Shown in pieces: positions 26,440 to 36,283 of a DNA stretch of 64,000 bases (position 1 is its first letter; every line of letters begins with the position of its first letter). Where the stretch lies: contig NZ_WUEY01000020.1 of the NCBI RefSeq assembly GCF_010668395.1, positions 1 to 64,000 on the forward strand, in the 5' to 3' direction. The notes beneath the pieces were generated by a model, which was given only the letters and a program-made list of their open reading frames with translations, did no database searches and was not told where the DNA came from. A program made the position numbers and the translations under genes. The DNA is from Martinezella lusitana (GTDB lineage: Bacteria; Pseudomonadota; Alphaproteobacteria; Rhizobiales; Rhizobiaceae).

Positions 26440-26443
<4 letters not shown>
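25193..26443 (-). CDS. cytochrome P450
   Basis: The 416-residue P450 has the heme-thiolate loop FGAGPHLCMGRE with Cys near residue 350, an ExxR motif in QEALRLYPTVPF, and FNPYRTITAPR upstream of the loop. The I-helix region LFLTASVNTTAAAT lacks the usual acid before Thr, hinting at unusual oxygen activation or a relaxed proton path. ATG 26443 overlaps the upstream ATPase stop (ATGA). It probably hydroxylates or demethylates the compound imported by the peptide-type transporter. The only 2Fe-2S ferredoxin in the window, 12 kb away in the divergent operon, is a candidate electron donor. No reductase gene is seen. Confidence 0.92.
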
Positions 26444-27458
<1,015 letters not shown>

Positions 27459-27462
<4 letters not shown>

Positions 27463-28553
27463 GCTACCTCCCGGCGCTCGAAGAGGACGATGTCAGGCGA
27501 CGATAGGCCGTCGGGGGGTGGCGCGGCCGTAAAGGAAGGGTCGAGCGGCATGCCGGCTGCAGCTTCCGCTGGGGTCGGGCGATTGTGGCAGGCGGCAACA
27601 TGCATGGTCCCCGCCGCAGACGTCCAGGCGCCTGATGTCGGCACCTCGCGCCAACAGATCGGCCGCCGCCAGCGACATCGCGGCGCGAAGGGACAGCCCT
27701 GCAGTGGCAGCAGCTGGTTCGGCGGCACGCCGTCGATCGGCACGAGCGCGTTTTCCTGTTCCCCGTCGATCCGCGGAGAGGCGCGCAACAGACCGATCGT
27801 ATAGGGATGGGACGGCGCGGCGAACAAATCGTCCGTCGTGACCATCTCGACGATCATGCCGGAATACATGACGACGACCCGCTGCGCCGTGCCGGCGACG
27901 ACGCCGAGATCGTGGGTGATCAGCAGCATCGAGGTCTTCATGTCGCTGACGAGGCCCATCATCAGGTCGAGGATCTGCGCCTCGACGGTCACATCAAGAC
28001 CAGTCGTCGGCTCGTCGGCAATCAGCAGGCGCGGCTTCAGCGCCAGCGCCATGGCGATCATCACACGCTGACGCATCCCGCCGCTGATCTGGTGCGGATA
28101 GGCGCGCAGCATCGCCTCGCCGCCGGCGATGCCGACCATGTCGAGGAGCTCCGCCGCTTTCCGGCGGACGACCGCACGGTCCGCCCTCTCGTCGGTCCGC
28201 GTGACCGCTTCGGACAATTGCTCGCCGATCGTCAGCACCGGATTGAGGCTGGTCATCGGGTCTTGGAAGATGATCGAGATGTCGCCGCCGCGCAGTTCCT
28301 GCATCGCCGCATCCGAGAGCGTGGCGATATCCGTGCCGTCGAAGCGGATCGAGCCTTTCTCGATCCGGGCGGCAGGCTTGGGCAGAAGGTTGGTGAGCGC
28401 TAGCGCGGTCACGGACTTGCCGCAGCCTGATTCCCCGACTATGGCAACCACTTCGCCCTGGTCCAGATCGAAGCTGATCGCGTTGACGGCATACACCTTG
28501 CCGCGTTCGCTTTTGATGGTGACCGTCAGGTCCTTGACGCTGAGCAATGGCAT
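27459..28553 (-). CDS. oligopeptide-type ABC transporter ATP-binding protein (DppD/OppD)
   Basis: The 364-residue protein has Walker A GESGCGKSVTALALTNLL, FQDPMTSLNPVLTIGEQL, signature ISGGMRQRVMIAMALAL, Walker B LLIADEPTTGLDVT, and a C-terminal CPFAPRCRWRRPIC cluster. The corresponding cysteines bind an Fe-S cluster in some DppD proteins. ATG 28553, with AGGTGA upstream, is preferred to an ATG 33 bases earlier that would overlap the permease stop. A 40-residue tail follows the Cys cluster. Confidence 0.92.
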
Positions 28554-28557
28554 GGCG

Positions 28558-29448
28558 TCACCTTTTCGCTTTCGGATCGAGAGCATCCCGCAAGCCGTCG
28601 CCGAAGAGATTAACGCCGAGCACGACCGCGACGATGCAGATGCCCGCGCCGAGCACGAGATGCGGGAACTGAAGCGATGCGGCGCCCTCGATCATCATGC
28701 CGCCCCATTCGGGAATGCGCGGATCCTGCGGGCCGAGACCGAGAAAGCCGAGGCCCGCGACGGTGATGATCGTCGTGCCGAGCGCCAGCGTCGCCTGGAC
28801 AATCATCGGCGTCAGTGCATTCGGCAGCATATGGATAAAGAGGATGCGCCATTTCGGAATGCCGGCAGCGCGTAGCGCCGTCACAAAATCCGCCGCCTGC
28901 AGCGAAAGGAGGCTTGCCCGCAACAACCGCGTGAAGGTCGGCGCCAGAGAGAGGCCGACAGCGATGGTCAATTGAAAATCGCCCTTCCCCAGCCAGGAGA
29001 CTACGCCGATGGCGAGAAGGATGCTCGGAAAGGCCATCAGCACATCGGTGATGCGCATGACGAAGGAATCGACGATCCGGCCGCCGGCCCCGGCAATGGC
29101 GCCCAGCGCGCCGCCGATCAGAAGAGCCCAGGCGACGGCGAGCCCAGCGGAAGACAGGCTGTAGCGGGAGCCATAGACGACACGACTGAAGACATCGCGG
29201 CCAAGCTTATCGGTTCCCAGGAGATGTGCGGCACTCGGCGATTGCAGGGCAGCCCGCATGGACATCTTTGCCGGATCGTAGGGCGCGATCCATGGTGCCG
29301 CGATCGCCCCTGCGACGAAGACGAGGATGATCGCCAGACCGAGCATGGCGGCACGGTGGCGCAGCAGCCGGCGCCGCGCCGTCTTCCAGAACGACTCCCC
29401 TTTACGGGACGATGCGATGACAGAAGGTCTGATCTCGACCGCCGCCAT
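28558..29448 (-). CDS. oligopeptide-type ABC transporter permease (DppC/OppC)
   Basis: The 296-residue protein starts with a cytoplasmic tail and LGLAIILVFVAGAIAAPWIAPYDP, then HLLGTDKLGRDVFSRVVYGSR, the DppC signature. The EAA loop DFVTALRAAGIPKWRILFIHMLPN follows, with GLGPQDPRIPEWGGMM near the end. Its start overlaps the DppB stop (TGATG at 29446-29450). The open frame extends upstream to 29970, but that part is a shadow of DppB. Confidence 0.93.
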   Translation of the reverse strand: MAAVEIRPSVIASSRKGESFWKTARRRLLRHRAAMLGLAIILVFVAGAIAAPWIAPYDPAKMSMRAALQSPSAAHLLGTDKLGRDVFSRVVYGSRYSLSSAGLAVAWALLIGGALGAIAGAGGRIVDSFVMRITDVLMAFPSILLAIGVVSWLGKGDFQLTIAVGLSLAPTFTRLLRASLLSLQAADFVTALRAAGIPKWRILFIHMLPNALTPMIVQATLALGTTIITVAGLGFLGLGPQDPRIPEWGGMMIEGAASLQFPHLVLGAGICIVAVVLGVNLFGDGLRDALDPKAKR

Positions 29449-30449
29449 CAGTAGCGAATCCTCGGATCGAGGACGGCATAACTGATGTCGACCGCCAGGT
29501 TGACGAGGATGTAGATGACGGCAAAGACGAGGATGGACGACTGGATCAGGAAATAATCGCGATCGTTGATAGCATTGACGACGAGAGAACCGACACCGTT
29601 CCATCCGAATACGGTTTCGGTGATGACGGTGCCGGAGAGCAGCGCCCCCACCTGCAGGCCGATCACGGTGCTGACCGGAAGCCATGCATTGCGCATGATA
29701 TGGCGCTGATCGACGCGCCGGAGGCTGATGCCCTTGGAGCGGGCTGTGCGGACATAATCTTCCCGTGACGTCTCCATCACGCTGATCCGCGTCATGCGCG
29801 CCACCATGGCCATGGGCATCATGCTGAGCGTGATGGCCGGCAGGACGAGATGGGCGAGGACGTCGAGAAAGGCGTCCATGCGCCCTTGGCCGAGCGTGTC
29901 GATCAGCAGGAAGTTCGAATAGATGGTGATGCCGAGGCGCGGATCGATCCGCCCCGATGTCGGCAGCCATTGCAGCCAGGCGCCGAAGACATATTGCAGG
30001 ATCGGCCCGAGCACGAAGATCGGCACGGATACGCCGAGCAACGAGAGCGCCGTCATGCCGGTATCGACACTCGATCCTGGCTTACGCGCGGCGCGCCGTC
30101 CGAGAAACACGCCGGCCGTGACGCCGATCGCAAGCGCGCATACCGACAGCTCGACCGTCGCCGGAAAACGGCTGAAAAACTCAGTGCGCACCGGCGCGCT
30201 GGTGATCAGGCTCGAGCCCAGATCGCCTCTCGCGAGCCTGCCGAGATAGTCGAAATATTGGACCCAGAGGGGGCGATCCAGCCCCTGGCTGACGCGCAGG
30301 CTGGCAACCAGTTCCGGCGTCGCGCGATCCCCGAGGATCGCCGCCGCCGGATCGCCCGGCAGAAGCCGGACGAAGACGAAGGCGATGAAGGTCACCCCGA
30401 GGAGGACGGGTATGGATACAAGAATACGCCTGGTGACGTATCGGATCAT
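29448..30449 (-). CDS. oligopeptide-type ABC transporter permease (DppB/OppB)
   Basis: The 333-residue protein has the N-terminal MIRYVTRRILVSIPVLLGVT membrane segment and LLPGDPAAAILGDRATPE periplasmic loop. The EAA loop DYVRTARSKGISLRRVDQRHIMRNA and LSGTVITETVFGWNGVGSLVVNAI follow, all canonical for DppB. It lies 3 bases after the metallo-beta-lactamase-fold gene. With DppC it forms the pore of the importer. Confidence 0.94.
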   Translation of the reverse strand: MIRYVTRRILVSIPVLLGVTFIAFVFVRLLPGDPAAAILGDRATPELVASLRVSQGLDRPLWVQYFDYLGRLARGDLGSSLITSAPVRTEFFSRFPATVELSVCALAIGVTAGVFLGRRAARKPGSSVDTGMTALSLLGVSVPIFVLGPILQYVFGAWLQWLPTSGRIDPRLGITIYSNFLLIDTLGQGRMDAFLDVLAHLVLPAITLSMMPMAMVARMTRISVMETSREDYVRTARSKGISLRRVDQRHIMRNAWLPVSTVIGLQVGALLSGTVITETVFGWNGVGSLVVNAINDRDYFLIQSSILVFAVIYILVNLAVDISYAVLDPRIRY

Positions 30450-30452
30450 ATC

Positions 30453-31364
30453 TCAGCCCTGCTGAGCGCCGTGGCCGGCCGCTGCCTTGGTGTCAGCCTC
30501 GGTCAGCGGACGGTCCTTGGACGTTCCGCTGGTGCCGCTGATGGATTCCATTTCGGCCTCAATGATCGGCACGATATCATGCGGGTTCATGATCACATGT
30601 CCATGCGCGGGGCAGATGATGCGCGGCGGGAATTCCTTAAACAGGGCTTCGACGCGATCGAAGAGCGGTTGCGGATCGATATAGCGCAGCCAGTAGAGCG
30701 CCGCGCGAAAGATGAAGGCGGCATTGTCCTTGACCTGCCCGACGCCGCCGGGGAGTTCTTCCGTGGTCATCGAACATTCCTGCTCGGTGTGGAACTCGGT
30801 CCAGTCGAGACCCGGGATGCTGGCATGGACATGCGCGAACTGGAAGGCATCGGCGGAGAACAACACCTTGTTCTTCTTTTCGTAGCCCCAGGTGGTGCTC
30901 GGCAGGTCCTTGATCGGCGCTTCGAGGATGACGAATTCGTAGCCGCCGCCGAGATCGAGCACGCTGCGCAGCGGTATCGGCGCAAACCTGTCCGTCAGGC
31001 CCGGAAAATACATGTCGTAGTCGCGGATGTCGCCCACGAGCGTGCATTCGGGATATTTCTGCATGATGCGCGCCAAATTGGCTGAATGCAGGAATTCGGG
31101 ATGCGTCGAGAAGAGGTAGTCGAGCTTGCGGTTGCCGAGAATCTGGTCAAGCTGCTCCGAGACGATCTGCCAGCCGGCAGGCTCGCCGGTATCGACGAGG
31201 ACGGTCTTCTCCGTTCCCTTGATGACATAGTTCGACAGGTGCAGATGGATCGGCTTGCCGTTGACGAAGGGAAAGCGCACGTCGTTCTGATAGACGTGGC
31301 AGATGCCCAGAAGGTGAATGCCCGGCGCGATCTCGCGCGGGCGGCCGGAAGCCTCGATGCTCAT
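30453..31364 (-). CDS. metallo-beta-lactamase-fold protein 1, ODP-like, altered metal motif
   Basis: The 303-residue protein follows the flavodiiron-type (ODP) beta-lactamase fold: YVIKGTEKTVLVDTGEP, then a metal motif HPEFLH (residues 88-93), LFSADAFQFAH and CPAHGHVI. The ODP consensus is HxExDH, so His, Glu and His are kept and Asp is replaced by Leu. Later ligands (Asp in SADAF, His in AHGH) are present. No flavodoxin domain is attached. It overlaps a related gene upstream (ATGA), and the two probably act together. A hydrolase or oxygen-sensing role is possible; none is established. Confidence 0.82.
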   Translation of the reverse strand: MSIEASGRPREIAPGIHLLGICHVYQNDVRFPFVNGKPIHLHLSNYVIKGTEKTVLVDTGEPAGWQIVSEQLDQILGNRKLDYLFSTHPEFLHSANLARIMQKYPECTLVGDIRDYDMYFPGLTDRFAPIPLRSVLDLGGGYEFVILEAPIKDLPSTTWGYEKKNKVLFSADAFQFAHVHASIPGLDWTEFHTEQECSMTTEELPGGVGQVKDNAAFIFRAALYWLRYIDPQPLFDRVEALFKEFPPRIICPAHGHVIMNPHDIVPIIEAEMESISGTSGTSKDRPLTEADTKAAAGHGAQQG

Positions 31365-32185
31365 GCCGCAGTCCCCCAGGGATTGTCGAGTAGGGTGATG
31401 ACGTGGTCGAAGTGGCGCTGGACCACCTCGTTGCCGCGCAGGACCAATCCATGCGACGGCGCGATATTCTCTATTTCGCGTTCGGCAAACAGCTTTCGCA
31501 GGTCGCGGGCGGGGACGCCGTCGGGAACGGAATGCGGCAGCCAGTGGAATTTGGATTCCATATGTTCGCGGACACCCGTCCGTGTGATCGCATCGGCCTG
31601 ACCGGCGTCGATGATGACGGCATCATCCTCGTTGGTCGTGACGGTATGACCGAAGAGATCCGAGGAGAAGAAGGTCTTCGAGACCTTGTCATAGACCCAG
31701 AAGGTCACGAGAAGCCGCAGCGCCGGTGTGATCGTCTCGAGCTGATCGGATGTTTCCAGCGTCGATGCGCCGCCGACCGGATTGCGTCCGAGCTGGATGC
31801 GGTTGTCCCAGGTGCCCTCGAGCTCGATGACAGCATCGAACGCGTCGAAGGGGTTCACCGATCCGCCGGCCAGCAGACGCTCGACCTGCACATGCTTCTG
31901 GATTTCCGCCAGCGAACCGATGCAGTCATATTCGGAACGCGTCAGGAAGACCGTCAGTGGCATGCCCTTCGGAAGCACCTGGAGCAACTGCTCTGTGATG
32001 ATGTGCTTGTGCGCGGCAATGCCGGTATCGATCAGAGTGGCGCGATCGCCTTCAACCACGAGATAACAGTTCTGGGGCTGGTATCCGCGCACATGGGCAG
32101 GCACCCACGATACGTTGTTGTTCAGCTTCACCGATCCCCCCAGCCGGTAGATCCGGCCGGGAACGATTTCAATCGGAGCAATCAT
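31361..32185 (-). CDS. metallo-beta-lactamase-fold protein 2, ODP-like, metal site largely lost
   Basis: The 274-residue paralogue shares the fold: CYLVVEGDRATLIDTG, FLTRSEYDCIGS, FFSSDLFGHT, APSHGLVLRG. At the HxExDH position it has RSEYDC (residues 83-88). Glu and Asp are retained and both His are lost, the complement of protein 1. It lies 18 bases downstream of the binding-protein gene and overlaps protein 1 by ATGA. It may be a non-catalytic partner, or may complete a shared site in a heterodimer. This is inference from the motifs only. Confidence 0.82.
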   Translation of the reverse strand: MIAPIEIVPGRIYRLGGSVKLNNNVSWVPAHVRGYQPQNCYLVVEGDRATLIDTGIAAHKHIITEQLLQVLPKGMPLTVFLTRSEYDCIGSLAEIQKHVQVERLLAGGSVNPFDAFDAVIELEGTWDNRIQLGRNPVGGASTLETSDQLETITPALRLLVTFWVYDKVSKTFFSSDLFGHTVTTNEDDAVIIDAGQADAITRTGVREHMESKFHWLPHSVPDGVPARDLRKLFAEREIENIAPSHGLVLRGNEVVQRHFDHVITLLDNPWGTAA

Positions 32186-32203
32186 GTCGAAATCCTATTC
32201 GGT

Positions 32204-33868
32204 TCAGTTTTTGGCGAGCCAAACGGTGTTCATCTGCTCGCGGAGATTGCCGGAACTGACGAAGCCCTTGACGCGGGTCTGTGCGGCGGCCGGAGGCTTG
32301 GCGTTGACGAGCGGAATGATCGGAAGATCCTTGCCGAGCATGTCCTGTGCTTCACCCCAGAGCTTGGTTGCGTCCTGGGTGTTGGGTGCGGCGAGCGCCT
32401 GCTCCATCTTCACCTGCAGGGCGTCGTTCTTGTAGTTCCACTGCTTGCGCGGCTTGCCGTCGACATAGCCGAAATAGTTGACGAGCAGGAAGTTGTCGGC
32501 GCTCGCCCACTGGCAGATCGTGCCCATCAGATACATTGGATACTTGCCCGTGACGTAGGCGTCGAGATAGTTCGGCGACCAGATGTCGGACTTCGGCTCC
32601 ACCTTGAAGCCGACGGCTTCCAGATTGGCGGCGATCGCCTGGAATTCGCCGCTGGCATCCGGCATATAGGGACGGACGACATTCGACGGATACCAGAACT
32701 GGATCTTCAGCTGGTCGGGCGTATATCCCGTCTCGGCGAGCAGCTTCTTGGCCATGGCCGGATCGTATTTCGGCAGGTTGAGCGGCTTGGCATATTGGAA
32801 GGCAGGCGGCAGAAAGCCGTCCGCTGCGTCGGCATAGCCGCCGTAGAAACCGTCGATCAGCCCGTCCTTGTCGATGGCATAGGCGATCGCCCGGCGAACC
32901 CTCGGGTCGTTGAACGGGAAGACCTCGTCATTAAGGGCCAGCTGGAACATGTTGCAGCTGTCGCCACGCTCGACGATCTGGAGCTTCGGATTGGCCTTGA
33001 TGATCGGCACGTCGCTCGGGCCAACCTGGAAGGCGACGTCGATATCGCCGGCCTGCAGGCCGTTCAGGACCGTTGCCGGGTTCGAAATCGGCCGGAACAC
33101 CACCTGGTCGAGGCAGGGAATGCCGGCCTTGTCCCAGTATTTGTCGTTGCGCGTGATCGTCAGATGATCGCCCTTTGCCCATTCCTTGAACTTAAACGGG
33201 CCGGTTCCGACAAGTGCGGTCGGGCCGCCCTGCGCAAACGGGATCTTGCTGATGTCGGTCACCGAATTGTCGGCGCCGCCGGCCTTTAGAGCGGTCGGAC
33301 TGGCGATCGAGAAGCCGGCGAGAGCGAGGTAGTCGAGGAACGAGGAGTTCGGCTTCTTCAGGTCGATTTCGACGGAGTAGTCGCCGGTGACCTTGACCGC
33401 GCTGATGATGCTGTTCGCGCCGAAGCCGATCGTCGCCGCCGTATAGGGGGCGTAGGGCTGCAGCTCCTTGGCAAGCGATGTCCAGCGGTCGAGATTATAC
33501 TTGACGGCCACGGCGTTGAACGGCGTCCCGTCATGGAACGTCACGCCCTCGCGCAGCTGGAATTTGTAGACCATACCGTCGGCACTGATGTCGGGAAGCG
33601 ATTTGGCGAGCACCGGCTCGAGCTCGGCGACCTTGCCGGGCTTCGGCCCCATGAGGCCCTGCATGACATTTCCGGATATGTACCAGACCTGCGTGTCGGA
33701 GGCGAGCATCGGATCGCTGCGCAGAATGTCTGCCGGCATGGCGACAACCATTGTGCCGCCGGTCGTCCCGCAGCTTGTCGGCGGGTTTGACTGTGCGGCA
33801 GCGGAGGTACCGAATAACGCGGCCGCAACGAAAATAGAAGATGTCAGAAGCGTATGTTTTGCAGGCAT
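32204..33868 (-). CDS. peptide/nickel-type ABC transporter substrate-binding protein (family 5)
   Basis: The 554-residue periplasmic protein has a signal peptide (MPAKHTLLTSSIFVAAALFG, cleavage after SAAAQ) and family 5 hallmarks. These are LAKSLPDISADGMVYKFQLREGVTFHDGTPFNAVAVKYNLDR, GTGPFKFKEWAKGDHLTITRNDKYWDK, and DPRVRRAIAYAIDKDGLI. ATG 33868 has AAGGGG upstream, whereas an ATG at 33937 would precede the signal peptide by 23 residues. Two close cysteines (about residues 33 and 255) could form a disulfide. It heads the nine-gene operon. The family binds peptides, opines and other N-containing solutes. Confidence 0.93.
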   Translation of the reverse strand: MPAKHTLLTSSIFVAAALFGTSAAAQSNPPTSCGTTGGTMVVAMPADILRSDPMLASDTQVWYISGNVMQGLMGPKPGKVAELEPVLAKSLPDISADGMVYKFQLREGVTFHDGTPFNAVAVKYNLDRWTSLAKELQPYAPYTAATIGFGANSIISAVKVTGDYSVEIDLKKPNSSFLDYLALAGFSIASPTALKAGGADNSVTDISKIPFAQGGPTALVGTGPFKFKEWAKGDHLTITRNDKYWDKAGIPCLDQVVFRPISNPATVLNGLQAGDIDVAFQVGPSDVPIIKANPKLQIVERGDSCNMFQLALNDEVFPFNDPRVRRAIAYAIDKDGLIDGFYGGYADAADGFLPPAFQYAKPLNLPKYDPAMAKKLLAETGYTPDQLKIQFWYPSNVVRPYMPDASGEFQAIAANLEAVGFKVEPKSDIWSPNYLDAYVTGKYPMYLMGTICQWASADNFLLVNYFGYVDGKPRKQWNYKNDALQVKMEQALAAPNTQDATKLWGEAQDMLGKDLPIIPLVNAKPPAAAQTRVKGFVSSGNLREQMNTVWLAKN

Positions 33869-33953
33869 GCCGTTCCCCTTGTTGTAACTGAGCGCCCGTA
33901 AACAACTAATTTTTTCGAAAATGCCGCTTGGCATCACTCCTTACTGGACTATC

Positions 33954-34007
33954 GTGATCAGTATGCTAATCACTACAGTGGTTTTATGTCAACGCTGTAG
34001 TGATCAG
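33954..34007. promoter_or_regulatory. candidate GntR operator between divergent operons
   Basis: ATCACTACAG (33969-33978) and CTGTAGTGAT (33995-34004) form a perfect 10-bp inverted repeat with a 16-bp gap. TGATCAG occurs twice in direct orientation (33955-33961 and 34001-34007), and GTGAT/ATCAC also flank 33954-33973. The cluster lies between the binding-protein start and the GntR start. It fits autoregulation and divergent control by the GntR protein. Confidence 0.5.
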
Positions 34008-34043
34008 TTAATATGAAAAATGCTGCGTTGCGGGAGGTATGGA

Positions 34044-34763
34044 ATGGTCGGTGGCCGGATGACGGTGCAAATGCAAAAGGTCGGCATGGAAATTGAGGCA
34101 GAGGTGCCGCAGGCGCGGTGGGCGCAGATCTATGCGGAGCTGCGCCGCCGCATCATCTCCTGCGAACTTGCGCCCGGCGCCTCCGTTTCTGAGGTCGCAT
34201 TGGCGCGCGAATATTCCGTCAGCCCAACGCCGGTGCGGGATGCACTGTCGCGCCTCAGGCAGGAAGGCCTGGTCTCGCCGGCCAATGGCCGAAGTTATCA
34301 AGTGACGCCAATTAGTCTCAGTGATTTCAAGGGCCTCGGGGACGCACGGTTTATTCTTGAATCCGGTGTCGTGCGCATGTTGATTGCGGAAGCGTCGGAC
34401 CAGGCGATCGATGCCTTGTCAGCGATCGCGCGCCTGCCAAATCCGGTTCCTACCGAGGCCGCTGACCTGATAGGACTGAACAGGGCGTTCCATCTTGGCG
34501 TTGCCAAACTAACAGGAAACCACCGCATCGTCTCGATGCTGACGCGCATACTCGATGAGTCTGAACGGTTGTTCAATCTCGGCATCATATCCTGGCCGGT
34601 CCGTCATCTTGAGGAAACGCATCTTGAACTGATCGACGCCTTGCGTCGTCGAGACGTCGACCGCGCAGTCGCAATCTGCCTGCAAGAAACTCAGGAGACC
34701 AATCAACGTGTCATTGAAGCGCTTTTGCGCGATCCCGGACGCATTCCGATTGTCGCCGGTTAG
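34044..34763 (+). CDS. GntR-family (FCD domain) transcriptional regulator
   Basis: The 239-residue protein has a winged helix (IYAELRRRIISCELAPGASVSEVALAREYSVSPTPVRDALSRLRQEGLV) and an all-helical FCD ligand domain with LNRAFHLGVAKLTGN and HLEETHLELIDALRRRD, whose Asp/His residues bind metal in this group. ATG 34044 is supported by GGAGGT at 34031; an ATG at 34020 lies before that site. It is transcribed with the hydantoinase-like gene and against the transporter operon, with candidate operators in between. FCD regulators usually respond to an organic acid from their own pathway. Confidence 0.9.
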   Translation: MVGGRMTVQMQKVGMEIEAEVPQARWAQIYAELRRRIISCELAPGASVSEVALAREYSVSPTPVRDALSRLRQEGLVSPANGRSYQVTPISLSDFKGLGDARFILESGVVRMLIAEASDQAIDALSAIARLPNPVPTEAADLIGLNRAFHLGVAKLTGNHRIVSMLTRILDESERLFNLGIISWPVRHLEETHLELIDALRRRDVDRAVAICLQETQETNQRVIEALLRDPGRIPIVAG

Positions 34764-34806
34764 AGAGTGAGATTCTACCGCACCATTTTTCGAAGGAATC
34801 AGCTTG

Positions 34807-36273
34807 ATGAGGCATGTGTTCGATCTTGTTATCCGCGGCGGTACGGTCGTTACGTCCGGCGAATGTTTCAGGGCTGATGTGGCGGTGCGTGATGGCCAGA
34901 TTGCAGCTATCGGCGTCAATCTGCCGGGAGGGCGCAGGACGATCGATGCGAGCGAACGGCTCGTCTTGCCGGGCGGGGTCGATAGTCACGCGCATATCGA
35001 GCAGATGTCGTCGGGCGGCTTCATAAATTCCGACACCTTCCTGTCGGCCACGACAGCGGCGGCTTTCGGTGGCACGACAAGTGTCATCAGCTTTGCCGCG
35101 CAAAACACCGGGCAGAGCCTGGCACGCGTGGTCGAGGATTACCATCGGGTGGCAAAAGCTGGCGCGGTCATCGACTATGCCTTCCACATGATCCTCGGCG
35201 ATCCGACCGAGGCGGTGCTGACTGACGAACTGCCGGGCCTGATAAAGGCGGGCCATTCGTCGCTGAAGATTTTCATGACCTATGACCGGGTGAGGGTCGA
35301 TGACGAGCGCATTCTCGAGATCCTCATGAAGGCTCGCGAGAATTCCGCCTTCGTCATGGCCCATGCCGAAAATCACGGGATGATCACCTGGCTCACCAAC
35401 CGGCTGCTCAAGCGCGGGTATGAGCACGGCCGATATCATGCGCTGGCTCATGCGAGACTTGCGGAGCGCGAAGCAATTTACCGCTTCCTGGCTTTGGCTG
35501 AACTCGTCGATCAGCCGGTCATGGTCTACCATGTCTCGACGGTGGAGGGATCCGCCGTCATTCGCGAAGCCCGCGGTCGTGGCCAGAAAGTATTTGCCGA
35601 AACCTGCCCGCAATACCTCTTCCTGACACGCCAGGATCTCGACCGGCCCGGCAATGAAGCGACCAAGTTCATGTTCTCGCCACCAGCGCGCGAGACGGCG
35701 GACGCGGATGCATTGTGGCAGGCGCTGTCGCTCGGCGATCTGCAGATCATCTCGTCGGATCATTCGCCCTATGCCTTCGACGGGACCGGCAAGCTGCGCA
35801 ATGCAGCGGTGCCGAACTTCAAGCAGGTGGTCAGCGGGGTTCCCGGCATAGAGGCGCGGCTGCCGCTGATGTTCGATGCAATGGTATCGAGCGGCCGGTT
35901 TTCCGTGCAGGACTTCGTGCGCTGGACGGCAAGCGAGCCGGCCAGAATCTACGGGCTTGCACCGAAGAAGGGCAGCATTGCCATCGGCGGCGATGCCGAC
36001 ATCGCGATCTGGGATCCGGGGAAAACCGTGACCTTCAGCGATTCGGCTGTGCACGATTTGTCGGGGTTTACGCCGTTTTCGGGTCGCACGGTCAGGGGCT
36101 GGCCGGAAACCATTATCCGCCGCGGCGAAGTGATTGTGGCCGACGGCAAGCTCCACGCTGCAGCTGGCTCAGGACGCTTCCTGGCGAGAGCCGCCGGCGA
36201 AGCCGCCATTCCAACCGGCAAGTTGCCGCTCGAAATGGACAGCGCCCGGAATTTCGGCGCCGAACTGTATTGA
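34807..36273 (+). CDS. dihydropyrimidinase/D-hydantoinase-family amidohydrolase
   Basis: The 488-residue cyclic amidohydrolase has a complete binuclear metal set: VDSHAHIEQ (His-x-His), SSLKIFMTYD with the carboxylated Lys, MAHAENHG, MVYHVSTVEG, and the Asp in ISSDHSPYAFDG. Enzymes of this group open cyclic diamides such as dihydropyrimidines, hydantoins or related imides. TTG at 34804 directly precedes the ATG used. The next genes (DapA-like lyase, M20 peptidase, ferredoxin) follow closely. A ring-opening first step on the imported compound is likely; the exact ring is unknown. Confidence 0.9.
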   Translation: MRHVFDLVIRGGTVVTSGECFRADVAVRDGQIAAIGVNLPGGRRTIDASERLVLPGGVDSHAHIEQMSSGGFINSDTFLSATTAAAFGGTTSVISFAAQNTGQSLARVVEDYHRVAKAGAVIDYAFHMILGDPTEAVLTDELPGLIKAGHSSLKIFMTYDRVRVDDERILEILMKARENSAFVMAHAENHGMITWLTNRLLKRGYEHGRYHALAHARLAEREAIYRFLALAELVDQPVMVYHVSTVEGSAVIREARGRGQKVFAETCPQYLFLTRQDLDRPGNEATKFMFSPPARETADADALWQALSLGDLQIISSDHSPYAFDGTGKLRNAAVPNFKQVVSGVPGIEARLPLMFDAMVSSGRFSVQDFVRWTASEPARIYGLAPKKGSIAIGGDADIAIWDPGKTVTFSDSAVHDLSGFTPFSGRTVRGWPETIIRRGEVIVADGKLHAAAGSGRFLARAAGEAAIPTGKLPLEMDSARNFGAELY

Positions 36274-36283
36274 AGGAGTCATC

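Noticed and set aside
29850..31085. Long plus-strand frame antisense to dppB and the metallo-beta-lactamase gene
   Set aside because: It is low-complexity, Arg/Asp/Glu-rich mirror coding caused by high GC third positions of the real genes on the other strand.
31403..33289. 628-codon plus-strand frame
   Set aside because: It runs antisense through a clear metallo-beta-lactamase-fold gene and a binding-protein gene and has no domain of its own.
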